Shown here in pieces: positions 19,166 through 26,856 of a stretch of 64,000 bases of DNA. The position numbers were made by a program, and so were the translations under genes. Positions within the stretch are counted from its first letter, which is position 1. The number at the start of each line of letters is the position of its first letter. The stretch lies in NCBI GenBank assembly GCA_018222605.1, contig JAAEZZ010000006.1:82071-146070 (forward strand). Reading direction: 5' to 3'. A model generated the notes under the pieces. The model made no database searches, was not told where the DNA came from, and saw only the letters and a program-made list of their open reading frames with translations. The DNA is from Alphaproteobacteria bacterium (GTDB taxonomy: Bacteria; Pseudomonadota; Alphaproteobacteria; Caulobacterales; Hyphomonadaceae).

Positions 19166-19917
19166 CAGATAAAGGTCTCCTGCGCCTCTTTCATGGCCAC
19201 TGGTATACCACGGTCCGCGACAAAATAAGCATTGTTAGTTGTCGTCTTCGGCCCGGCCTTGTTGACCTGCGGGTGATCTATCGCGCGCGGGTTCTTCAGT
19301 CCGGCCCAGGCCATCATCTTCAGAAATAGCGGACGCGTGGCGTGCCAGCCGATCAGCGGTTGGCCATTCAGGTATTGAGGCGTGATATCCGACCGGTTCT
19401 GCAGGATGTCCTGATCGCCTTCAATGCATTGGGTGGAGACGACGAAATGATCTGCATCAAACTGTCCAACATAGTCGAGGACGAGTTGTGGGTAGCGAAA
19501 ATGGTAGGCCAGGCCGAGGAACAGCAAGACATCTAGCTTGCCGGTTTTTTCTGGGTCGAGGTCAAACAGCGCGTGCGGCTGTATGATCAGCCGATCATGA
19601 GGGATCCCCAGCTGGTCACGCAGCCATTCGATTTTCTGCCGGTAGGGCTCATAGGGTTCTGACGCAATAACGGTTGCGCCGCGCCGGACCAGTTCTACCG
19701 AGAGGCCGCCGCAATTGGCCCCGATATCGAGCACGCGTTTGCCATCCCAGAAGCCCGGCTCAAAGCCAGCGTCAAGAACCTTGGCGATGTCCCAGCTATG
19801 CCAAATGCCGGGAGTGAATGCTTTCGGACCGAGGTGGCAACGTTGCTGCCATTGAGGAATGGCAGCTGCAGCGGCAGCTGCTTCGGCGGCCTCTCTCTCA
19901 GAAAGTAAGAATTGCAT
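19165..19917 (-). CDS. SAM-dependent methyltransferase (DUF1698/CmoB-like)
   Basis: Start trimmed to ATG 19917 (SD ggaggcaaag); KRVLDIGANCGGLSVELVRRGATVIASEP = SAM-binding motif I. Confidence 0.75.
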   Translation of the reverse strand: MQFLLSEREAAEAAAAAAAIPQWQQRCHLGPKAFTPGIWHSWDIAKVLDAGFEPGFWDGKRVLDIGANCGGLSVELVRRGATVIASEPYEPYRQKIEWLRDQLGIPHDRLIIQPHALFDLDPEKTGKLDVLLFLGLAYHFRYPQLVLDYVGQFDADHFVVSTQCIEGDQDILQNRSDITPQYLNGQPLIGWHATRPLFLKMMAWAGLKNPRAIDHPQVNKAGPKTTTNNAYFVADRGIPVAMKEAQETFI

Positions 19918-20030
19918 ATCTTTGCCTCCATAAGTTGCAGCTCCTTTGCGGTATATTCGGCCATCGCGCAATAGGTGCATATTTCGCACATGCTGAAGAT
20001 GCAGACGCCAACTCACAACTACTCGAGCAG

Positions 20031-20052
20031 CGGCCCAAGTGGCCGTTTTTTT
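20031..20052 (+). terminator. Rho-independent terminator
   Basis: CGGCC caagt GGCCG followed by 7 T. Confidence 0.6.
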
Positions 20053-20078
20053 ATGCCTGACACACAAAGGAGACCCCA

Positions 20079-20450
20079 ATGTCAGACGACAAGACCAACA
20101 AGGATGTGCTGGTGAACCTGGCACTCGAGGGCATGATGCCCCTCATGATCCAGAAGCTGCGCAACAGCGATCAGTATGGCGACATCATCAAGGCCATCGG
20201 TGAGGCCCGTGTACTGGCGAAGGAAACCCGTCAGAAAGCGCGTGAGCGCATTCAGGAAATTACCACGGAGACGCTTAACCGCATCGAAGAGGTGGACGAC
20301 CTGATTGATGCCAAGCTGGCGGAACTTGAAACGCTGGCGGCTGACTTCATGACCGAGCACGGCCTTTCCAGCGTTCTGGAAGATATCCGGGCCGCCGAGC
20401 CAGCCCCGGCCACCGAGGCCTTTCCGGTGGTGCAGGAAAGCGCGGACTGA
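20079..20450 (+). CDS. Hypothetical phage coiled-coil protein
   Basis: 123 aa, SD aaaggag upstream. Confidence 0.6.
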   Translation: MSDDKTNKDVLVNLALEGMMPLMIQKLRNSDQYGDIIKAIGEARVLAKETRQKARERIQEITTETLNRIEEVDDLIDAKLAELETLAADFMTEHGLSSVLEDIRAAEPAPATEAFPVVQESAD

Positions 20451-20454
20451 GGCC

Positions 20455-21015
20455 ATGCCGTTCAAGCCAACACAAGTTCGGCCCGTCTCTGCTGAGGTTC
20501 GGGCCGGGCTTGTGCTTTCCGAAAGCGATGTGCGCAAGACCGGCGCGACCCGCCAGGGCCGGCCGGAATACGAAATCATGCGGAAACTATGGTTCCGGGG
20601 TTTCGAAGTCCCGGCGGGGTTCGTCTTTGACGTTCACTCGCTGCCAAGGTTGCTGCGTCCGTGGCAGCCCAAGAGTCCGGCGTGGTGGGGACCAGCGGCC
20701 CTGCATGACTGGGCGCTGGAAAGCGGCCTGATCTCGATCAAGGAAGCCAACCAACTCTATCGCTGCGCCATGGAGGATTTGGGCGTTCGGTGGATTCATC
20801 GGACCGTGGCTTTCGTGGGCGTAGAATTTGCCCGCTACTGCTTCCCCGATCGCATCACCTGCATCGATCCCGACAACGCCCCGCTGGTCGAGGCGGTTTC
20901 CGGGCGGGAAATGGTGTTCAAGGAAGACATGCCCGGGATCCGCAAGGCGGTCTTTATGGCCGCAAAGGCCGCCGCCCGGGGATACCTGGCCACGAAAGGA
21001 GTGACGCTGCCATGA
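20455..21015 (+). CDS. DUF1353-like phage protein
   Basis: 186 aa; FEVPAGFVFDVHSLPRLLRPW...SPAWWGPAALHDWAL. Confidence 0.75.
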   Translation: MPFKPTQVRPVSAEVRAGLVLSESDVRKTGATRQGRPEYEIMRKLWFRGFEVPAGFVFDVHSLPRLLRPWQPKSPAWWGPAALHDWALESGLISIKEANQLYRCAMEDLGVRWIHRTVAFVGVEFARYCFPDRITCIDPDNAPLVEAVSGREMVFKEDMPGIRKAVFMAAKAAARGYLATKGVTLP

Positions 21016-21617
21016 CCATCGCGCTCTATTCCGAAAACTTCCTGATGTCATTCGCAGAAACGATGGCCCACGAAGGCGGTTATGTAAACCATCCAGACGA
21101 TCCTGGCGGAATGACCTTCTCCGGCATCACCCGGAAGGCCTGGGCGGCCTACAAGGGCGTTCCAATGTCCAGCATCACCGAGCAGGACATGCGGAGCATT
21201 CCGCTGGCTGATCGTCAGCAGTTCTATCACGAACTGTACTGGTGTTCGGTTGGCGCTGATGACCTTCCCGGCGGTCTGGATTTCGTCGTCTGGGATATCA
21301 GCGTGAACAGCGGGCCGAAGCGCGCGGTGAAGATGCTGCAAAAGGCCGTCAACAAGCTGGGCCGCGTCCGGGTCCGGGTGGATGGCATCATCGGGCCGAA
21401 GACACTGAGCGCGGCCCGCTATGCGAACGTGTTCGACCTGATTGATGAGGTCGGCAACACGCGGCTCTGGTTCTATCTCAGCCTCTCCACGTTCAAGGCC
21501 TTCGGCGGGGGCTGGATGAAGCGCCTCGTGAAGGTGACCAGTTTCGGCACGGCGATGGCGCTGGGTCGAGCAAAGGCGGTGATCATGTCCCGCCAGACCT
21601 ATCGAGGCGGCGCGTAG
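21012..21617 (+). CDS. Endolysin, glycoside hydrolase family 108
   Basis: Start trimmed to ATG 21012; ETMAHEGGYVNHPDDPGGMTFSGIT is the GH108 catalytic signature. Confidence 0.9.
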   Translation: MTIALYSENFLMSFAETMAHEGGYVNHPDDPGGMTFSGITRKAWAAYKGVPMSSITEQDMRSIPLADRQQFYHELYWCSVGADDLPGGLDFVVWDISVNSGPKRAVKMLQKAVNKLGRVRVRVDGIIGPKTLSAARYANVFDLIDEVGNTRLWFYLSLSTFKAFGGGWMKRLVKVTSFGTAMALGRAKAVIMSRQTYRGGA

Positions 21618-21739
21618 TGAAGCCCCTCTGTAGGGCCGCCATCGCCGTGGCCCTGCTTCTTACCCCCATCCTCATTCTGACGGTGTGGTTCGGCCTCGTA
21701 ATGGCTGAGCACGCTGTCTGGCGTTACGGCGCCCACTGA
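21617..21739 (+). CDS. Small single-TM phage protein (40 aa), lysis module
   Basis: GTG start overlapping endolysin stop; VKPLCRAAIAVALLLTPILILTVWFGLVMAEHAVWRYGAH; below the ORF-track cutoff. Confidence 0.45.
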   Translation: MKPLCRAAIAVALLLTPILILTVWFGLVMAEHAVWRYGAH

Positions 21740-21762
21740 CAGTCAATGAAAGGACTGAACCC

Positions 21763-22359
21763 ATGAAATATGTGAAAACCCTCATAATCGGCTTTGCGGC
21801 CATGTTGTCGTTTTCCATGCTTTCGGCATGTGAGAGCTTCAGCGGCTTGACTGCTGTTCAGGAGCGCGAGGCCACGCCCCGTGCAGCCGCCCTGATGATG
21901 CAGGCGGATATCGAGCCTGCTGTGAAAGGCATGGCTGACGCCTGCGAGGCGGGCCTTCTGGATACGGACACGACCACGCTGATCGTCAAATATGCGGACC
22001 CGATCCGCACAGCGATTGGTGCCTATGCGTCCAGCGCCCGCCCGTGCATCGTGATCGATGGCAAGCTGGTCACCGATCCGGAAGCCAGCGGCACCTGCTA
22101 TCGGGGATCTGTTCAGCAGGCGTCCTCGGCGGTGCCATCTGTATTGAAGGAAGTCGGCCTCGCGGTCGGTGGTGAAATCGGCAAGAGGGCCTTCTTGGCT
22201 GGGGTGCTGGCCACCAGCTTTGTCACCCGCGGAGATGCCACATCCGTGGACGGCTTCGACACCGAGACCGTCGATTACTCCCTGAAAGCGTTCGATGACA
22301 CCTGGGCGTCTGTCCAGGCGGACGCTGACCGGCTGCAAGCCTGTGCGGCTGCGGGGTAA
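21763..22359 (+). CDS. Phage-encoded lipoprotein
   Basis: 198 aa, signal peptide with lipobox LSAC. Confidence 0.65.
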   Translation: MKYVKTLIIGFAAMLSFSMLSACESFSGLTAVQEREATPRAAALMMQADIEPAVKGMADACEAGLLDTDTTTLIVKYADPIRTAIGAYASSARPCIVIDGKLVTDPEASGTCYRGSVQQASSAVPSVLKEVGLAVGGEIGKRAFLAGVLATSFVTRGDATSVDGFDTETVDYSLKAFDDTWASVQADADRLQACAAAG

Positions 22360-22444
22360 TCTGACGTGAGAGCGCGGCCGGGTGAACAGCTTGGGGGCTT
22401 GGTCGCCCGGCCGTGCTCGTTTCAATTCATTGCAGGGGTGACCA

Positions 22445-22876
22445 ATGCCACCTTACAAATTCGCAGTTTATGGGTCCGAGGTGTTTCTGGGCATCGTTGC
22501 GGGCGCAGGAAGTGCGGCTGCAAATGCTGCCGGTGGTCACACCTTCAACAGCCTGATCATTGCCGCCGCATGCGCTGGTTCCGCATCCGCGATCGCCTTC
22601 AATGCGTTCAACAGCGCAGAGAAGGAGGTCGACACGATTGTTCGCAGGGTGACGAAATCATTCATCCTGTTCCTGATTGGTGTTTGCTTTGGCCTGTTCA
22701 TGAACACATCAATCGCCGGCATCCTTCCCGGTGTGGATATGATCGGTGGCACATATTTGGGCGGACTGACGGGATATGGCCTGGTCGCCATATTGCTGAG
22801 TTCGCGAATGCGGGAAGGTATTTCCGACACCATCTTCGCCGTCCTGCGTTTGGTTACAAAGGAAAAGGATAAATGA
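22445..22876 (+). CDS. Multi-TM phage membrane protein (holin candidate)
   Basis: 143 aa with about four hydrophobic segments; downstream of endolysin. Confidence 0.5.
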   Translation: MPPYKFAVYGSEVFLGIVAGAGSAAANAAGGHTFNSLIIAAACAGSASAIAFNAFNSAEKEVDTIVRRVTKSFILFLIGVCFGLFMNTSIAGILPGVDMIGGTYLGGLTGYGLVAILLSSRMREGISDTIFAVLRLVTKEKDK

Positions 22877-23286
22877 CCGTCGCAGATCTGATCAATTCCC
22901 ACGAAAGCCCCATCATCGTGCTGGCCTGCTTTGCGCAGGTGATGTTTGCGTTCTTCGTATTGGTTGCCACGGCCGAACAGCCGGTGATGACGCCAAGCCT
23001 TCCCTGGGTAAAAGCGGGTCACAGGCACTGGCAGAACATCCTGCGCTTCCTGATCTGCCTCGGATGGATCGGAGTCATTTTCGGGGCCACGCTCTCGGCC
23101 AGCGGCGTCTTTATGGATCTGACAGGCCGGTCATCCCATATGATCAGTCAGGCGCAGAATGATTTCGGTGTACTGGTTTCACGGCTGTCTGGCGCGGTGA
23201 TCATCCCACACGCGGCCTACGTCTCATGGAAGTTTGTCGTCCTGTGGGTTCAGTGCGAGCGCAAAAGGCGGCGAAACCTCGAATAA
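22873..23286 (+). CDS. Multi-TM phage membrane protein (holin candidate)
   Basis: 137 aa, about three TM segments, basic C-terminus CERKRRRNLE; 4-nt overlap with preceding gene. Confidence 0.5.
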   Translation: MTVADLINSHESPIIVLACFAQVMFAFFVLVATAEQPVMTPSLPWVKAGHRHWQNILRFLICLGWIGVIFGATLSASGVFMDLTGRSSHMISQAQNDFGVLVSRLSGAVIIPHAAYVSWKFVVLWVQCERKRRRNLE

Positions 23287-23327
23287 TGCGCCCATCGCCG
23301 CCTCACTGGTGGCCAACATATCAAACG

Positions 23328-23360
23328 CTCCCCCTGGCCGTGTGGCTGGGGGGAGTTTTT
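23328..23360 (+). terminator. Rho-independent terminator (+)
   Basis: ctccccctggcc...ggctggggggag followed by ttttt. Confidence 0.75.
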
Positions 23361-23374
23361 GCGTTTCTGAGTAC

Positions 23375-23408
23375 AAAAAAAGCCCCCGCGTCCGGAGACA
23401 ACGGGGGC
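23375..23408 (-). terminator. Rho-independent terminator (-)
   Basis: GCCCCCG...CGGGGGC with seven A on + strand (T-tract on -). Confidence 0.8.
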
Positions 23409-23418
23409 AAGTTCACGC

Positions 23419-24147
23419 TTAAGCTCTCATCGGGATGACGTTGTCGTCATTATCATCCAGTTCAGCTAGTCTGCGCTCAAACTCGACAATGGCTTTTCTG
23501 TCCCGGATCTTCTGCTGGCGTTTTTCCGCGCGACGTTGCGGCCATGTCTTGCCCTTCGTTGAGGGGCTGGCCAGCGCATATAGGCCACCAATCTTGACTA
23601 CCTCGAACAGTGCTAGCAGCACGTACATGATGCCTTTGTGCGGAGGCTTGGCCTTCAGCGCAAGCATTGCCTGATAATCCGCAGTTTTCTGGCGTGACTC
23701 ATACTGGGCGCGGGCGGTGTCATCGGTATCGTTTTCAACAAATATCGCCTGATATTTGTCAGCGATTTTTTGCGACGTGTCCGCCACCTTCTGTTGCACT
23801 TGGTAAGCGTGTTCGGCTTCGAGATAGAGCGATGTGAATGCCTTGTGGCCACTCAGCACGCACCCGGTGATGGCCAGGGCCAGGATGACAGCGCCAAGGC
23901 GAGCCTTCCAATACCGGTAGTTCTCATAGTCGGCCACGATATGGCGCAAGGCGGTGGCGGCGATGAATTCGCCGCAGGCAATCATCACACCGAATACGAT
24001 GGATGTGATCCAATTGGGGAACATCATCGTGCCGCCCCATGTATTCAGGGAAGCCGATGCAAAACATGCGGCAACCACGGCCACGGCAGTGAACCGGCGG
24101 CCTAAGAAGTCTTTGAGAAAGCGTGGTTCGGTTGTAGTGTCTGACAT
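23419..24147 (-). CDS. Membrane/coiled-coil phage protein
   Basis: 242 aa, about 4 TM segments with a central coiled coil and basic C-terminal region; reverse strand with own terminator. Confidence 0.65.
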   Translation of the reverse strand: MSDTTTEPRFLKDFLGRRFTAVAVVAACFASASLNTWGGTMMFPNWITSIVFGVMIACGEFIAATALRHIVADYENYRYWKARLGAVILALAITGCVLSGHKAFTSLYLEAEHAYQVQQKVADTSQKIADKYQAIFVENDTDDTARAQYESRQKTADYQAMLALKAKPPHKGIMYVLLALFEVVKIGGLYALASPSTKGKTWPQRRAEKRQQKIRDRKAIVEFERRLAELDDNDDNVIPMRA

Positions 24148-24533
24148 TGGATAGCTCCGATATAGCTATGCGCCTTGTGGCGCGGTGTCCGGGTGTTAGT
24201 GGCACCCGGCGCCCCTCACCGGGACGGGAGAAGACGCTGAGCGCCCTGTCCGGTCCCGATTGTCACGATGATGGAGCCTGAAGAACGCAGCCGGCGGGTC
24301 CGGTAATTCTGCCATGCGATATTCTGGTTGCCCGTATTCCTGTTTCCCGTCCGGAGACTTGTTGCTGGCTTGGCGGTTTCTGGTGCTCGTGTTCTGCTGC
24401 TGCCGTATGCGTTGGCTGCGCTCGTCGGGCTCCATCATCTTCCACATTGTCAAACAGCTGAGAGTGTCCTCTCACCCCGAAACCCCGCCAGCTTGGGGCT
24501 GGTCGGGGCGGGGTACTTCCGGGCCGGTCTGGC

Positions 24534-24623
24534 CTAGCTGGTTCTGAAGCACTTCCGGCCGAAGTAAGGGTTGGTCTGTTGTTCCGGCTCTTGCTGTTCA
24601 GTCTCTTTTTGATCGGTCATCAT
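24534..24623 (-). CDS. Candidate micro-ORF (29 aa)
   Basis: MMTDQKETEQQEPEQQTNPYFGRKCFRTS with upstream gaggagaag. Confidence 0.3.
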   Translation of the reverse strand: MMTDQKETEQQEPEQQTNPYFGRKCFRTS

Positions 24624-24641
24624 CTTCTCCTCTTTCCGATA

Positions 24642-24691
24642 ACTACAATGTAGTGCATAATGGATTACAATGCAATACCGTGTATTGCATT
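24642..24691. promoter_or_regulatory. Operator region: ACTACAATGTAGT (24642-24654) and AATGCAATAC-CGT-GTATTGCATT (24669-24691)
   Basis: Two perfect inverted repeats upstream of the small regulator. Confidence 0.75.
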
Positions 24692-24718
24692 TTCTGCAAA
24701 AGGAGATACATTTTTTTC

Positions 24719-24916
24719 ATGGCAAATGACACGACACCGAAATCATTCAGGTTTTCCGAAGAGGAAATGGCGCTTTTGGAACAGGCCAAGGCGAAGCACG
24801 GCAGTTACAAGGCCGCGATCATGGCCGGTTTGGCCTGTGATATGGGTGACGGTGAGACAGACTGGCCGGCCGAGCTGAGGCGCTTGGCGTCCAAGCTAGA
24901 AACCCGTGAACTGTAG
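24719..24916 (+). CDS. Small ribbon-helix-helix-like regulator
   Basis: 65 aa; TPKSFRFSEEEMALLEQAKAKHGSYKAAIMAGL resembles a strand-helix-helix layout; palindromic operator upstream. Confidence 0.5.
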   Translation: MANDTTPKSFRFSEEEMALLEQAKAKHGSYKAAIMAGLACDMGDGETDWPAELRRLASKLETREL

Positions 24917-25034
24917 TATCTATCGAAATCAGACTTCCGGCCTGAACAACTCGGCAACCGATTGGAAAAAACGCTGGAAAAAATGCGGTTGATCAGGGCG
25001 GTCCAGGAATCGCTGAACCTGTAATGACTGCTGG

Positions 25035-25108
25035 TGGAGCGGGTGAAGGGAATCGAACCCTCGTCGTCAGCTTGGGAAGCTGCTGCTCTACCATTGAGCT
25101 ACACCCGC
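25035..25108 (-). tRNA. tRNA-Gly (anticodon CCC)
   Basis: Reverse complement GCGGGTGTAGCTCAATGGTAGAGCAGCAGCTTCCCAAGCTGACGACGAGGGTTCGATTCCCTTCACCCGCTCCA folds as a cloverleaf; loop TTCCCAA; CCA encoded. Confidence 0.95.
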
Positions 25109-25131
25109 TACGCAGATGTATTTGAGATGGA

Positions 25132-25167
25132 ATCTGCCGCCGCGCAAGAGAAAAGGCAGCGGCAGAT
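25132..25167 (-). terminator. Hairpin downstream of GH51 gene (no T-tract)
   Basis: ATCTGCCGC...GCGGCAGAT 9-bp arms. Confidence 0.4.
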
Positions 25168-25176
25168 GCCTGGAGA

Positions 25177-26718
25177 CTATTCGAGTGTGACCACGATCAC
25201 AGAGCGTGGAGGAGCGGACAGGATCAAATCGTCTCCACTCCCTTCTGTGCGGTAGGGCACAGGATGGACGCGGTTCGGTTCTTCGAACGTGTTGTGCGCA
25301 TCCATGGTTTCGCCTTGGAGGATACGACCTGTAGCCGTGGAAGCACCGAAGGCGCTCGTATCCACCAGATGATTTTCTTTTGCGGATGCATTCACAATAG
25401 CTAGGACCGTCTTGCCGTCTGCGGTGCGGGCCGCGCTGACGCTGATCGCGGGGACTGTGACATCATCATAGGTATAATCCGGTGACTGAATATCCAGGTC
25501 TAGCGCTTCGGCGCCCATAAAAGGCTTATACATTTCGAACACATGATAGGTGGGCGTAAGCACTATATCCGGGCCGTCTGTCAGGATCATGGCCTGCAGC
25601 ACGTTCACCATCTGGGCGATGTTCGTCATCTTCACGACATCAGAATTCTTGTGGAAGATGTTGAGGTTCAGGCCAGCGACGACCGCATCGCGGATACTGC
25701 CCTGCTGGTAGAGCGCAGGAGGGTTCGCATTCTCGTCCTGGTCCACCCACATGCCCCATTCATCGACATAGAGACCGAACTCATCGGCGGGTAGCTCATG
25801 CTTCTCAAAGATGGCTTTCTGGTCCGCGATGACATCGGCCATGCGCAATGTACGCTTCATGGTCGAGGCCCACTCGGCTTCCGGGAAGCCAGTGGCTGGT
25901 CCTTTCTTGCCCCAGTCGCCCGTCGGCAGGGTGTAGACGTGGAGGGAGATGCCTTCGGCCAGATCATCAATATAAGGATGCTGCAAAATAGTATCAGCAT
26001 ATTCCGGATTGCCATCATGCGCGCCAGAGATGACCCGGACGGGTTGCTCTCCGGCAGTTTTCGCGAAGCTGGCGTATTGCGAATAAAGATCGGCATAGGT
26101 CTCGGCGGTGAAGTGGCCGCCACAGCCCCAGGTTTCGTTGCCGATGGATAGATAATCGACCTTCCAAGGCGTCGGGCGGCCATTTTCCTCACGCTCTGCT
26201 GCGCGGTCGCCGGTCTCGGCGGTGATGTATTCCAGCCAGTCGGCAGCCTCTTTTGCGGTGCCCGTGCCGAGGTTGAGATTGAGATAGGTCTTCGCGCCAA
26301 GGCGTTCAGCGAAATTGAAGAATTCATGTGTTCCGAAGGCATTCGTCTCAGCTGTTCCGCCCCACACCATGTTCACGCGCAGGGGGCGTTGGGCTTGTGG
26401 GCCAATCCCGTCACGCCAGTGGTAGAGATCCGCGAAGCATCCGCCAGGCCAGCGCACAACTGGCACTTCCAGCGCTTTCAGGGCATCAAAGACATCGTTC
26501 CGGATGCCGTCAGTATTGGGGATGTCGCTATCTTCACCTACCCAGATGCCGCCATATGGCTGGGTACCGACATGTTCCAGAAACTGGCCGTAGATTTCCG
26601 GAGCAATCGTGTGCGTGGGGGCGTCAGCATGCACCTCGATGCGTGCCTGCGCTATTGCTGGCTCTGCGCTGAGCATCAGACCGGCGCTTATCAGGCCGGC
26701 CGCTATACGGATTTTCAT
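25177..26718 (-). CDS. Alpha-L-arabinofuranosidase, GH51, exported
   Basis: 513 aa; signal peptide; IAPEIYGQFLEHVG, VVRWPGGCFAD, SIGNETWGCGG. Confidence 0.9.
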   Translation of the reverse strand: MKIRIAAGLISAGLMLSAEPAIAQARIEVHADAPTHTIAPEIYGQFLEHVGTQPYGGIWVGEDSDIPNTDGIRNDVFDALKALEVPVVRWPGGCFADLYHWRDGIGPQAQRPLRVNMVWGGTAETNAFGTHEFFNFAERLGAKTYLNLNLGTGTAKEAADWLEYITAETGDRAAEREENGRPTPWKVDYLSIGNETWGCGGHFTAETYADLYSQYASFAKTAGEQPVRVISGAHDGNPEYADTILQHPYIDDLAEGISLHVYTLPTGDWGKKGPATGFPEAEWASTMKRTLRMADVIADQKAIFEKHELPADEFGLYVDEWGMWVDQDENANPPALYQQGSIRDAVVAGLNLNIFHKNSDVVKMTNIAQMVNVLQAMILTDGPDIVLTPTYHVFEMYKPFMGAEALDLDIQSPDYTYDDVTVPAISVSAARTADGKTVLAIVNASAKENHLVDTSAFGASTATGRILQGETMDAHNTFEEPNRVHPVPYRTEGSGDDLILSAPPRSVIVVTLE

Positions 26719-26746
26719 GAGTGCCTCCCTTTGGGTTTAGTTTATT

Positions 26747-26756
26747 TTAGCGCTAA
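26747..26756. promoter_or_regulatory. LacI-family-like operator TTAGCGCTAA
   Basis: Perfect 10-bp palindrome within TTTTAGCGCTAACA, 29 nt upstream of the GH51 start. Confidence 0.6.
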
Positions 26757-26856
26757 CATTCGGATGCTCCGGCCCCTCAAGTCAAGCTGCAATCCTTTTT
26801 GCAGCAACGTCATGGCGGCACTGGCTAAGCGCGCCTGTTGAAGGTAGAAGGCGGCC

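Larger units (their letters stand above)
1..25035. mobile_element. Prophage (siphovirus-type late region), truncated at the window start, ending at the tRNA-Gly 3' end
   Basis: Contiguous, tightly packed + strand head, tail and lysis genes in canonical order, followed by a tRNA whose 3' end faces the prophage. attL, integrase and repressor are not in the window; the right boundary is inferred. Confidence 0.9.

Noticed and set aside
19818-20060. 80-aa + ORF ending RPKWPFFYA
   Set aside because: Antisense to methyltransferase start; its C-terminus is just the translated terminator CGGCCcaagtGGCCGTTTTTTT.
25034-25255. 73-aa + ORF MERVKGIEPSSSAWEAAALPLSYTR
   Set aside because: Translation of antisense tRNA-Gly, a well-known spurious ORF type.
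26757-26856. Fluoride riboswitch upstream of crcB
   Set aside because: No recognisable fluoride riboswitch core in the ~100-nt leader.
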